Assembly (NCBI GenBank): GCA_963969365.1
Contig: OZ017753.1
Location: forward strand, 124,001-188,000
Length of the DNA stretch: 64,000 bases
Direction of reading: 5' to 3'
Source: Asterochloris sp. CNOR1
Lineage: Eukaryota > Chlorophyta > Trebouxiophyceae > Trebouxiales > Trebouxiaceae
Part shown: positions 1 to 11,300 of the stretch, in pieces
How the letters are laid out: each line of letters starts with the position of its first letter
Position numbering within the stretch: position 1 is the first letter of the stretch
Notes under the pieces: model-generated
Told to the model about the DNA's origin: nothing
Databases searched by the model: none
What the model saw: only the letters and a program-made list of their open reading frames with translations
Program-made: the position numbers and the translations under genes

Positions 1-886
1 GCCACCACTGTGCCAGCGTCCTTATGCCCTGCATGACAGTTTGTGTCTGGTCAGCATGTCCCATCTGCTGGTGTACCGCTGCTAGAGGCGGCCAGCTCTC
101 ACCCTGCACAACTTGCAGCAGCCAGTGCAAGCTGCCCACCAGGCTGCAAGCTGATAGAGGCGGCTGCTGGGCCTGCATCAGCTCTTCAACTGCATGATCT
201 GCAGGAGCCAGCGCGAGCTGACCACCAGGCTGCAAGCTTACAGGGTCATGCAGATTCCGGGCATGCACACACACCCTGCTGAGCGCAGGGCTTGCTCACA
301 GTGCTGTCCTTGCTGCGCCCTCTTGGCCAGCCATGTCATCTGCTATCTAGTGGCTAAGCCCATGGCACAGCTTGTTGTGGCAGCTCAGAACAGCAGGCAT
401 GCTATGCCATGGATCTGATTGCTGCACCTGCCCCACCATCTGGTGTGCCCATGCCGGCCGAATAAGAACGCTAAGTCCACCCACCAGCTTGCAGAGCTGC
501 ACTGTCTGCTGCACAACACTGCTGAGTGCGCTCACAACTCCCCAGCTGTCCAGCACCGCAGCCATGCGCTGATGCTGGACCAGGTGCTCCTCAAGCCAGG
601 CGACTGACTCTCAAACACTCCACAGAGCTCCCCCACCCGCCTGATCAAACTCCGATGTGAATCCCCACCTGCTTGTTCTGACTGCGATGCGATACCCCCA
701 GCCCAATGCAGGCATCCTCTCCTGTCTGCTCCCGGTCTGCAGTGCCGCAGCCAGGCAAGTCTCTTCCCTTGCCAAGACAGTGCACCCACCTGCGTACCTT
801 GTTCTGCAGCCCCAGGGGAGCGATCGCACTGCAGATCATGCCCCCTTGCAGCAGAGCAAGCCCAGATCTGGCTTACAGCTCCCCAC
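1..886. other. Unresolved downstream part of the RCC1-like gene, repeat-rich
   Basis: The minus-strand RCC1-like gene must continue leftwards from its last resolved exon (887-1093), because that exon ends in an open phase-1 junction. I could not place further exons with confidence. The stretch contains degenerate short tandem repeats: one unit recurs near 122-163 and 207-250, with a weaker copy near 465-490. It also holds a near copy of the end of the last resolved exon at about 720-745. No other gene is recognisable here on either strand. Confidence 0.4.
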
Positions 887-3115
887 CTGTCTGCTCCAGG
901 TCTGCAGCGCCCCAGGAGGCGATGGCGCCTTCCCGGATTACTGCCAGCACATGCGCCGGCCCGCAGGCCACATTGCTGACCCCGACAGTGTCCAGGGCCT
1001 CCAGCCTGCAGGGGTTGGCCTGGACCTCTGGGGGCCCTCTGTGACCTAACTGGCACGACTCATTGCTGCCGCACATGTACAGCTCAGCATCGCCTGCAGG
1101 CAGGGGGAACCTTGGGAGTGAGCTGCCTGGCACTGCAGACATTGACGGTGGTGGGGGTCTGTCATTCTGGCAGTGTGGAGCTCGCCAGGGCAGCATACAG
1201 CAGCACTTGCCACCTCAGCCCTCACGCAGGAGCACATTCTTTGAGGGCGCATCCAGGGCAGGGCGGCAGTGATCGAGCACAGGGCAGCCTGGAGGCTGCC
1301 ATGCGATGCCAGCCTGTTGCATGCTTTTCTACATGTTTGATCTCACAAGCAGCTCAGTGGATCGAAGTGCATGCCACCTGGGGGGGTCGACAACTCTTGA
1401 TGTGAGCCAGAGCCGATTGAGCTGCGTGGAGCTGCTGAGGGTGACCAGCCTGGGTGGACCTTGACCTGAAAGACTCGGCTGACCTGTGACAAATGCTGAG
1501 TTAAACAGGTTGGCGGCCGCGTGCAAGATGACCTTGCGGTCCAGCACCTGCACCCGCTGGGGGGCTGATGTGCTGCCCTCCCCACCAGTGCCCAGCTGCC
1601 CCAGATCCCCACGCCCCCAGGCATACACGTAGCTCTCTGTCACGGGCGGCGGGCGGATGTGGAAGCTGCTGCGGCTCTCCAGGGGGGCCCTGCATGTGGT
1701 CGATTGTGGTGCAGTTTATGCGACATTGCAGCAGCAGCTGTGGCAGCTAATTGGGGGCAACCTGCTTTGGCGATCAACAGCTGCATGAGAGCAGGAGCTG
1801 TCAAGGTGCTTGCTTACTACGTGGGCAGCAGAGGAATGCAAACGCTCCCCAGGGGAGCCCTGCAAGTGGCCATGAGGACTGTGATGCAGGTCTAGAAAAC
1901 TGAGGCAGCAGCTGTGGCGGCTCTTTGGGGGGGACCTGCCTTGGCGATCAACAGCTGCGTACGCGCAAGAGCTGACGAGGTGCTTGCTTGCGGGATCGGC
2001 AGCAGGGGAACACACATGCAGCTGGAGCTCCCTCCTTCTGTCTGCACATGTGAGCATGGTGACGGCTTCAGGGGGTCTGAGGCTGGCCGACTTGGCAGCT
2101 GCTGCGGCTCCTCAGGAGCAGCTGTCTTTGATGGTGCTGGCCTGGTTTGAACAGCATGGAGCAGCTGCACAGGGCGCCATTCGCAGCTTGCCAGGTGTGG
2201 GCCCACAACAGCTGGTGAGCAGGCAGTGTTGCAGTCCAGCACGAAAAGGACTCGAGGCAGTGAGAGCTTTCAACCAGTGTCAAGGGGTCTCAGATATGCA
2301 GGCCTTTGAATGCCTGAGCATGGCTGAGAAAAGGCTCGTGAAGCGAAGCCGGGTACTGCATGAATGGCCGGTACATGCGCCGCCACGGGCAGTTGCTGTG
2401 CTCCAGCGCACATGTGCCTGCACTGGCGCATGTCTGTCCACCTGGCTCTAGCGGCGCTGCCGATGGAGAGCGACCTGTCACCGTTTTTTGGGCCCTTCTG
2501 CACTGGACTGCGCTTGTGCTTGCTCACCTGCTCTTGTGGCCGACCCCTGGTAAGCTGCAAGCAGCGTCCTGTGCAGCTGCTCCGTGCTGCCCTGACCAAG
2601 CCAGCACCATTGATCACAGCTGCTCCTGGGAAAGCCGCAGCAGCTGCCAAATCTGCCACTCAGACCCCTTGGAGCTGTCGCCACACTTTCATGTGCAAAG
2701 AGAAGGAGGGAGCCACAGCTGCGTGTTCACACCCCTCTGCTGCCCACTCAGCAAGCTAGCACCTGGACAGCTCCCACGTCGCTGCTGATGGAGAGCAAGC
2801 TGCGCACCTGACTGTGGGGGAGTCCCCGCCGCTCAGCTGGGCAGAGGTCCGCCGCACCAGTTCATCGACATCTATGCTGCTCCTTGACACAAGCTCACGC
2901 TCAGCGCCTGAGTCCACTGGGTCCAGATGCATGTCCTCTGTGGACCTCAGCCTGCCAGCCTCATCCAGGCTGGAGGAGGGCTGCAGCGCAAACTGCTGCA
3001 CCTGGGGCTGAAAGCCATTGCCTGCTGTCTCCCCATGCACCATTTCATCAACTGAAGCTGGGGCTGCCTCCTCTGCCTGCAAATCCGTTCTGGCATTGCT
3101 TTGGCTGTCACCCAT
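887..3115 (-). CDS. RCC1-repeat protein, 5' three exons resolved, 3' end unresolved
   Basis: RCC1-like proteins fold as beta-propellers and act as guanine exchange factors or interaction scaffolds. Three exons join in phase: 2808-3115, 1484-1689 and 887-1093. Exon 1 (starting MGDSQSNARTDL) is Ser/Glu-rich with no known domain. Exon 2 carries a blade motif (YVYAWGRGDLGQLGTGG) and exon 3 another (DAELYMCGSNESCQLGH followed by VACGPAHVLAV). Donors and acceptors are GT-AG, and reading phase is preserved at both junctions (phases 2 and 1). The canonical family member has about seven blades, so more exons should follow to the left, but I cannot place them. Intron 1 (1690-2807) contains a large inverted repeat. 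Whether this is true RCC1 (a Ran exchange factor) or one of the many RCC1-domain proteins cannot be decided from two blades. Confidence 0.75.
1735..2805. repeat. Inverted (foldback) repeat with an extra direct copy, inside RCC1-like intron 1
   Basis: The segment at about 1935-2265 is matched, in reverse complement, by about 2475-2805, leaving a spacer of roughly 210 bp. Matching blocks run almost the whole length, interrupted by small gaps. A shorter direct copy of the outer part of the left arm lies at about 1735-1860. By eye, identity is roughly 75-85 percent. Both arms sit in the first intron of the minus-strand RCC1-like gene, so its pre-mRNA could fold into a long imperfect hairpin. No terminal motif or target-site duplication was recognised, so this is not clearly a transposon. 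Confidence 0.75.
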
Positions 3116-3494
3116 GCTGGGAATGACGTATTTTCTTAGCTGATGGGCATGTGAAATTGTCTAGCTGTCATTCATTGATGACATTTGCGACAGCAACCGA
3201 CAAGCACAGCAGTCCTGTGGTTGCTGTCGGTCTTGCCTAGCCTGCTGCCATATGTGGTCAACACATGAGAGCAGTTGAACGCGCCTGGCTCGCAGCTCAT
3301 CATGTCGTTCAGCATCCCTCCAGGATCAGTCTTGCACACCAGATGCAGTCACAGGCATTGTAAGGTTGTCACCTCATGCCCAAACGCAGTTTATCAGGTT
3401 TGCTGCTGCCCCTGCTCCTGTTGTCCTTGTGTAAGCTAGACCGTATATTTGAAGCATATGTCTCTGCCTGCAGAGGCAACAGTACAGTCAACTC
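3116..3494. promoter_or_regulatory. Divergent intergenic region
   Basis: These 379 bp separate the start of the RCC1-like gene (minus) from the chosen start of the DCC-family gene (plus). The sequence is less GC-rich than its surroundings. I see no tRNA, repeat or clear core-promoter motif. It could hold promoters for both genes, and part of it may be an unrecognised 5' exon of the DCC gene. Confidence 0.35.
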
Positions 3495-4240
3495 ATGCAA
3501 GGCACACATCCAGCACGGCGCAGGGCAGGGCCAGCTGCAGCGGCACAGCAGTCCGCCATTACTCCACAGTCTGCAGTAGGGGAGAAGTACTTTGCACGAG
3601 ACCAGCGGCCAATCATACTGTTTGATGGCGTCTGGTGAGCTCAGGAGATGCAAGCTGCTGGGGTGGCATGGCTCTGTGCTCCTGATCCCTGCCACCGTGC
3701 CTGCAGCAACCTCTGCAATGGTGGCGTCAACACGCTGCTGCAGTGGGACCCATCAGCAGTCTACAGGCTGGCCGCGTTGCAGTCCACTGCAGGTCTGCAG
3801 AACATGCCTGCTGTGCCTGCTAGAAGTGTACCTCTGCATTGTAACCCGTCCCGTTTGCTTATTGCGCCAGCCCAGATTGCAGGCAAGGCATTGCTGAAGC
3901 GGTCTGGGCGTAGCCCAGACGACATCAGTTCTATTGTGCTGGTGGAGGAGGACCAATCTTACATTAAGTCTGAGGCAATTTTGAGGATTGGGCGCCGCCT
4001 CAATGTGCCCTTCCAGGTCTTGGGCACCATGGGGCTTGTTGGGGTGCCGGGTTTTCTCAGGGATGCAGCTTACGATGCGGTGAGTATGGTTGGGCACGCA
4101 GCTCTGTTTCAAGATTTAAGGCAATCAAAATGATAATGAGGTGTGTGCAGGTGGCCAACAACAGGTACAACCTCTTTGGAAAGACCAGCTATTGCCGGCT
4201 GACAGATGGAAAGTTCAGCAATCGTTTCATCGACACATAA
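3495..4240 (+). CDS. DCC-family (DUF393) thiol-disulfide oxidoreductase-like protein
   Basis: Four exons join in phase: 3495-3634, 3707-3792, 3883-4079 and 4151-4240 (170 aa). The hallmark is the N-terminal FDGVCNLCNGG motif, whose DxxCxxC core names the DCC family. The codon for the first Cys is split by intron 1. Downstream, ISSIVLVEEDQSYIKSEAIL and the C-terminal YNLFGKTSYCRL block fit plant and bacterial members. These proteins are thioredoxin-like and presumed to handle disulfides; plant members are often in plastids, and the Ala/Arg-rich first 30 residues could be a transit peptide. The start is uncertain: ATG 3495 is the first in-frame Met, but an upstream exon is possible. The gene is convergent with the FBXO7-like gene, with 95 bp between stops. 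Confidence 0.88.
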
Positions 4241-4335
4241 TACCTTTTGTAGAGGCACTTTCCTGAATGACTTGATCCTCGCTGTCGTCTGTTGAAGCCC
4301 GACGTGAGCATGTATGTGTACAAAGCACAGCATTG

Positions 4336-7300
4336 TCAATGTAACCTCCATCTGGCAGCATCTCTGGACCGGTGAAAGGGACAGCTGCCTGGCGATTGTC
4401 CAAAGCCCGAACCAGGCAAGCGGAAGCCTGCACCACCAAAGCCAGCACCAATGCCGCCCATCCCCAGAGGTCCTCCTGTCATGCCAGGCATGCCCAGAAA
4501 GGGTGCTGGCAGCCTGTCAAAGTCGCCACCTGCGTTGCCACCAACAGGGATCAGCAAGACCTGCACAGCCTGGCCCCAACCAGGGGACAGTTGCAAGTGG
4601 ACAAGCACGCACCACACAATGATGAAGAATTTGCATGAGATAGTCAAAGATTGCAAAGCAATGCAGGGTTGATGACCCACAGCAAGCAACGCACCGTTGA
4701 TGGGCATGCCAGGCTGCGGCAAGGGGATGTGCGGCCCCCGCGCTCCAGGGAAAGGCACTCCACCATAGATTTCTCTCTGGCGCCGTTGTGCCCGCCTTAT
4801 TTGGCGCGCACGGCAAATCCACTTGGTCCCATACACAGCCTGCCACCCCAGGCGCTGTCCCTCCTCTGCTTCGATGGAGGTAGGGTTGCCAAATGCGGCC
4901 TCAAACTTGCTGCGCCATAGCAGGTTGCTGGAGCAAACATCACGCAGCTCACGGCAGACCTCGCACAGCATAGCGAGATCTCTGGCCTGCGGGGCCCAAA
5001 CAATCACTGGTTCACTGGGGCGCAGCGGACTCCAGGGTGGAGGCAAGTGTGGGGCACAAGCAGATACAATGCCAATGCTGTGCGAGGGGTGATCTTGAGG
5101 TTGTGCATGCTGTCAGAGGTCAGAGTGGGCAGAGCAGGGGCAGGGGCAGGGCTGATCCTCTGCTTAGCACACAAGGTGCGCTCCTGCTGAAGTTGCCAAG
5201 ACAGGTCAGTGCCAGGCTTTGCCCTCACCTCCAGGTTCTGGAAGCAGCACTGTTTGACCTCTGTTGGCAGCATCAGCAGGCTGCCTGGCGGCGCCACGCC
5301 CTCAGCATGGCAGAGGCCTGCCTGCAGGGGAATTGCCAGCTCGGCCTTGAGCTGCTGCCACAGGCTCGGCCAGTCCCGAAACATGGCTGCAGCACATCAA
5401 CCAATCGCTCAAAGACTGGCTGCCACAGGACTGGCAGCTGCTGGAAGGCCTGTAAGAGTGCCGCTTCATATGCAGGCATGCATCCAATGAGACAAGCTTC
5501 ACTGGGGCAGCAGCAGTTGAAACAGGACATTAGCTTACAGTTGCAGCAAGACCCTGCATAAAACATGCATGCACATCTGGGGCACCAGAGCAGCCATGCT
5601 GTTGGCCTTGCTGCAGCCAAAATGGCCGTGCCAGGAGAAGGCGTTTAAACATTCTGCAGCTCAAGGTTTGCAGCTCTGCAGCTGCAAGCAAGCACCAGCT
5701 GCAAGCCCACAGCTGAGCTCATGCATGTGAGTTGACAACATCAATTTTGGGTTGGCCAAGCAGCCTGACATCAGAACAACCTCTTGCTTGCATTAGAAGC
5801 CTGGCGCTAACACCAAACCCTCTCTGCAAGAAAGCCTGCCGAACATGTCCGCATGCATAAGCTCTATTAGCAATGGCTCATGATGATGTGTGTTCAACAG
5901 CATCTGTCAGCGACTTGACCCCTCAGGGTCAACAGGGCCTCACCTTCTGGCCACCAGAGCTTGTCTGCATTCACCACCTGACGCAGGGTGAGGACCAGGT
6001 GGTGCACCTTGCTGGCTGTGGCCATTCCAGCCACCGCAAGGTGGGTGCCACCCAACAAGTTGGCCTTCACGGTGCACTGAGCAGGCTCGGCAGTGTGGCA
6101 GTGGGAGGCCAGGCAGTAGTGCAGGGTGACTACCTGCGGCTTGGCGCAGTTAGGCTCCCCCTGCAGGGGTGCCAGGATTCAGTCAGGCCTCAGATGCCAG
6201 TGACATGTGGACCTGTTATTAATGCAGAGGTCAGTGAGGACCTCAAGCACTGCTTCTGGACAGGTTCGGGGGTTGTGGAGACTGGGACACCAGGTGCTGC
6301 CACCAGCGGCACAGGGTAGACTGCCCTGGGGAAAGCGCAACTGTACCAGCACGGGCACGCAATACAACGAAGTGGCGGCTCTGCTGACCTGCACAAGGTG
6401 GAGACCCGCCTCCAGCAGCGCAGAGTGGACCGTCAGCAGGAGCAGCTGCGCTGCGCTCTGCAGGTCGCCCGCAGCCCGCAGGCAGCTCTTCAGGCTGGCA
6501 GGGAAGGATGGGCTCACCTCCTGCTGCATGATCTGCAAAGCCACAACGGAGAGGGTCTCAGGGACACACTGTGACAAGCTTGCAGCCTGGCAAGCAGTGG
6601 AACCAGATCCCGTCTCTGCCAGTCCCCTGGACAACAGCATGGAGGTCTCGAGCTTTCATGGTGGGTGACTCCTTGCAAGACTGTCCACAAGATGTTGCAC
6701 AAGCTTGAAGTCAAACATGGTCCTTGCAACAGATAGTGCTGTGCATGTGCAGCTGAGCTGCAGCTGACTCACAGGTTCCCATATGCAGCCACGCACCTCA
6801 TCATCGAGCTCTGTTGCGCTCTTCATCCATTGGCCAGGCTGCAGGCTGGGCTCCCCCACAGGCACAGCTGTGGCAGCCTCCAGCTGCTGAGAAGAGGGGC
6901 CTGCCCCATTCTGCTGAGAAGAGGAAAACGTGGGCTCCCCCACAGGCACAGCTGTGGCAGCCTGCAGCTGCTGAGACGAGGGGCCTGCCCCGTTCTGGGC
7001 AGCAGGGGCAGATGACTCCTGCTTGAAGGGTGCTGTTGCAGCTACCCGCAGGCTGGCAGGTCGGTCCAGCAGGTCACAGCTCAGGGTTGAGGGGCTGTCC
7101 TGCGAGGCTGACGTATGCCTGGACTGCTGGCTGTCGCAACTGAGACCTGGCAGGGGTTCTGTTCCGGCACACTGGGCCTCCTTCAGGTGCACCAGATCGC
7201 CAGAGCAGATGCCCACCATAGCGATGGGCTCCTCATTGCTGCCAGACAGCTCAGCCTGCACAAGTAAGCCGAAGTCTTTTGCGCTGCCTTGGGAGTTCAG

Positions 7301-7480
7301 CGTGCGCAGAGACCTCAGGCACCTCACCCTGCCATTTAGGGACAGCTTCATTGCACCAGCATCAGTGTCAAGCCCCAGCTGCTGCCTGATCAACTCCTTT
7401 AAATCACCCAGGGTACAGCCCCTAGGTACTTCCAGTCTGGCTGTGCTACCATTTGTGGATCTGACTCTCAGACGCGGCAT
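4336..7480 (-). CDS. SKIP22/FBXO7-like F-box protein with ubiquitin-like N-terminus
   Basis: Six exons join in phase (6797-7480, 6389-6532, 5944-6160, 5229-5386, 4695-4986, 4336-4529) to give 562 aa. Order of domains: a ubiquitin-like fold (about residues 1-80, MPRLRVRSTNG start); a Ser/Gln linker with a 22-residue tandem repeat; an FP-like alpha/beta domain shared with proteasome regulator PI31 (TVKANLLGGTHLAVAG region); an F-box (LPTEVKQCCFQNLE, then LCEVCRELRDVCSSNLLWRS); and a Pro/Gly-rich tail including GGDFDRLP. This matches plant SKIP22 and animal FBXO7, SCF substrate adaptors with proteasome links. An additional small exon within 6161-6388 is possible. ATG 7480 was chosen because the ubiquitin-like strand starts there, although the frame stays open upstream. 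Confidence 0.9.
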
Positions 7481-8110
7481 TGGTGGTATGGCTCCTTTTT
7501 TTTTGGATGAGAGGTTTCGAGAGGTGAACCTATGAGACACCCTGCAACATGGCGTAACATTCACAGGCCTGCTCAGTGGCAAAACTCAGTCATGGTGCTC
7601 ATGCCCCACCTAGACCTCCTGATCGATGATAGAAATTGGAGTATTCATAAATAAGTATATCCTAGGACACAGGCCTGTGACGAGTTGCGTTGCAGTCTGC
7701 TCAGGAAGTGCAGCTGGGTGACAGCCTGTCACTGACAGGCCGCCATCTCTCAAGCCATCCCTCCTGTGCTTGAGTGCAGTCAGGTGCCTCCCAACATGCA
7801 CTGCTGGCTGGCTGCTCATCCCACCTCTCTGTAGTCACCAGCGTGCCTTGTGTGTCTTGAACTCAGGTCACAGCTGCATGTGCATTGCAGGCCTCCCTTG
7901 CTGTGCTTGCAATTGCTTTGGTGACAGGACTGCATTTATGGCATGCATGTCAATCAGCATCCACTCAATGGCGTTTGCCTGCCCTTGACTGCACTGTCAC
8001 CAGGACTTGCAGTGCTGCAGACTGCGCTGTTCGCTTTGCACAACCAAGCACTGCCTGCTCGGGCGCTGTACAAGGTGACACGAGCCAAGCGACACCGCCT
8101 GCTGCTGCAG

Positions 8111-8346
8111 GCCATCCACAAACACTGTCCAGGAGCTGATTGCCAGCACACAGCTGACAGATGTAAGCAAGGAGTGGCTGTAGAAGGTGATGCAGCACAT
8201 CGGCTATCGTGAAAGTATTGAGATGGATGACCCTATGAGAGGGTTCCATGAGGCAAATCTGAAGAAGGCGGCTACCCTGGCAAAGCTGAACTCTCCGCTG
8301 GATGTGACAGAGCAGCAAAGTCTGCTTCTGAAGAGCCTGCCGGCAG
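8111..8346 (+). CDS. Hypothetical protein fragment, two putative exons
   Basis: Two exon-like blocks join in phase: 8111-8162 (encoding TVQELIASTQLTD) and 8196-8346 (encoding GYRESIEMDDPMRGFHEANL and KKAATLAKLNSPL). Each is bounded by plausible GT-AG signals (GTAAGC after the first, GTAAGC after the second), and the composition is helical and coding-like. A further candidate exon lies at 8021-8074 (ARALYK at its end). I do not recognise the family and could not trace the gene further in either direction. It lies downstream of the FBXO7-like gene, which is transcribed away from it. It could equally be the remains of a decayed gene. Confidence 0.35.
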
Positions 8347-11300
8347 GTAAGCTGGTCCTGACTGTGGGTGATCCATGGGTGAGATGCAGCAGCTCTGGGA
8401 CTGTGTGGCTCGGCAGGCACGCCTGAGGCCTGTCATGGCCACTGCGTTCGAATATGTGCCTGGCACTTGTGGGAAGCTCCATCGCAGAAATGCTGCAGGT
8501 TGCCTTCTGCTGATTGAGGCGGGCCACATGAGCATCTGTTGGTCCAAACGCAGCGTGCTGCTCTGTCAGTCAAAAGGCAGTCATCTGCAGCCTGCCTGAA
8601 AAGCAGGTCAGGGAGGTTGTTCAATTTGGAGATGTCAGGCAGCTGCATGTCATGTGGCTAAATTATAGAGAATTTGCCTATGCAAATCCTGTTGCAGCTG
8701 CATCCCCAGAGCCCCCATCTTCCCAAGTGCAGCATTCTGGCCCTCTGCCCGTAGCTTAGCACGGGGTTCCTCCAAGCGGCTTCCTCTCCTGTTCACCACT
8801 TCACCTCAAGGCCAAAGCAATGGTGCCGTTCAGCGCGCAAGCCTGTGATGAGGTCCACACTGCATAGCTCCATGTCTATTATGAATAGAGACATGTTGGT
8901 GCCCAAGACAATAGTGTGAGATGATGATGCAGCTGTTCAGCAATCATGTAACGCCATTAGCTTGCCTGTACTGCCAGCTTCATCAATTTGCTGACACTAA
9001 GACTCATCAAGCATGGGTAATGACTGCTGTTGCTTGGCGAACATCTCTGTTGGACGTGTGAGTCACGACACGTGTACATTAACAGCTGCTGTTGCAAGCT
9101 CCTGGCACAGCATACCTTGTAGTGGCAGCCATCACCACCAGGATGCAAGATGCTGTGTCCTTTGCTGATGTGCACCTTTACTGAAGTGAAGGGCTGCTAA
9201 GTCCAATGCTGGGTGCTTCAGTCTTCTGGCCCACTTGTTTTACATTGGGGTTGCCAAAGACAGTGACCGGCACTGGATGGACAGCATGCACACTCCAGAT
9301 AGGTGTCGCAAGGCTTCATTGATGGCCGCTCTGAGGGAAGTGGGAGCACCTGGCACAGTGTTGTGCTTTGTGGTGCCCAGCCAGCTCCAAGCTGATGACG
9401 TGCAGCATCAGTCGCAAGCATATCACTGCCCTGCCGTGCCATGTTTGTCTACAGCAAAAACACGTTGCCAGCAGTGCTCAGTCCAGGACAGTACTCTGTG
9501 CCCTCAAGGTATGCTTTCTGTAGCTGCACCACGTATTGGGAGTCTTGCAGCAGCTCCCAGAATTCTTCCTTGTATCTGGCGCCAAGGACTGGCTCGGGAG
9601 CCGAATTTCAAGTACCTGAAGATTGGAATCCCACGTGCGCACCACCCCAGCTTGACTCGAACATTGCAGATGCCCTGTCCTTCTACAGAGGTATATCCTT
9701 GATGACAGTGATTTCGTCTGTGGCCGAAGTGGAACAGCTCTTACACACCCATGCACAAAACTGGTAGGTAGGTGCCATGGCCGGCAAGGTATTGCACCAT
9801 GCCAACGTCTTAGCTTTCAGCATCTGCAGCCAATCCCCTGCCCTCGATTGATCTGGTCGCAAGGCAGGCAACAGTATGTCCTGGAACCCGTCGCCACCAA
9901 TTCTGAAGGTCCCCCGAATTATTGAGCTGCTTGTCAGGCCAGCTGCATATCTGCAGGCAGGCATTCCTGCTTGACTCCGTCACAGCATGATTCTAGGAGA
10001 AAGTGAACTCAACGCGCAGTGGCACACGCTGCATGCACCCTCATGCAGTCCAAGGTGTCCAGACTAGCCCCCAGTCCCTGTCCTTGCACCTAGGACTGAG
10101 ATCAACAAGCCTTGGAGATAGTATGATGTCACAAGCAACATTTCAGCCTTTGCTCACTTAGACAGGCTCAGAATCTACCCTACGATGGTCTTGCTCTGGC
10201 TACATTGAGACTGCATAAGCTGACTGCGATAACAGCACCTAGTTTGCTGCTTCTGCTGGCTTGTTTGTATGGTACACCTCAATGTTGGCCTCCTCAGGGT
10301 ACGGTCAGCGGCTGGGAACTCTGTGATCTGCAGCAAGATCTTGGCCACAAGAGGATGGTCCGGTCGAACAGGGTCCCAGGATATTCTAGCTCAACAATTG
10401 CAAGCATTTCCGTCATGTCTCGGTGGTCTAGTGGTAGAATAGTACCCTGCCAAAATGGTAGCACGTTCGGTACAGACCCGGGTTCGATTGTGGCTGTCTC
10501 ACAGCTTAGGTTGAATGCCCTACCTCACGAGAGTCCATCACCATGCGGTGAGCTTAGCGGCCGAGACACATCCTTGTTTTGCTTGTTCAAGCAACAAGAC
10601 AGGAAACTCAACAAGTACCAGTTGTATGGCAGGCCACTGCACAGTTTATGCAACAACAGAGTTGGGACATGAACCTTGCCCCTGGCACCCACACTTGCCC
10701 ACCATGTGGCTTTGATCTCGCTGTGATGTCAGCTGACAGCCTTTGTCTTGACGAAGAGATCATTCAGCAAAAGCTGCAGGGAGCTCAAGAAGCTATGCCA
10801 ATCACAGCATGGCTGTAAGTGGAATGTTGGGAGAGCTTATCAGCTGGTAATTATCAGCTTGATAAGAGTTCAAGCACCGCGTTCATCTTCATGTGGCTGT
10901 GGCTGTTTTTCCAACAGATCTCGTACCACTCAGTCTGGCCCCATTGCAGCTCTGGAGGATGGGTCCCTGCTGCCTTTGGCATATGCTGTGCCCCACGCAT
11001 GTTGCCGTTCATCATGCATGTCCTTTTGGCCACCAAATGAGCCTCAGGCTTGTGTGGTTGGATGCACAAGCAGCAGATGGTTCCATGCAATCTGGCCTGA
11101 AGTCCTGATGGGCTGCTTGCATCACAGGCCTGTGTAGGGGTTCTGCCTTGCCAATTCCTGCCGCTACTGTTGGCATCGGCGTGAGCATTCCTCAGCAGCG
11201 GTGTCACTGAACCATCAGTGGCAGTCAGGCCTTGCAGACAGCAAGCAATGCATCTCTGCTCATCCTGTTGCCATTGCACGCCAGATCATTGGGGTAATTC

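Noticed and set aside
3376-3432. Signal-peptide-like first exon for the DCC gene (MPKRSLSGLLLPLLLLSLC)
   Set aside because: Its GTAAGC donor is good, but joining it to the next plausible acceptor creates an in-frame TAG at the junction.
9683-9964. Minus-strand ORF with coding-like composition
   Set aside because: No recognisable family, no start or splice support, and it lies in the gene-poor stretch; noted only as a possible relic.
10417-10503. Functional tRNA-Gly gene
   Set aside because: The acceptor stem and the 3' half of the T-stem do not pair, so a mature tRNA could not fold.
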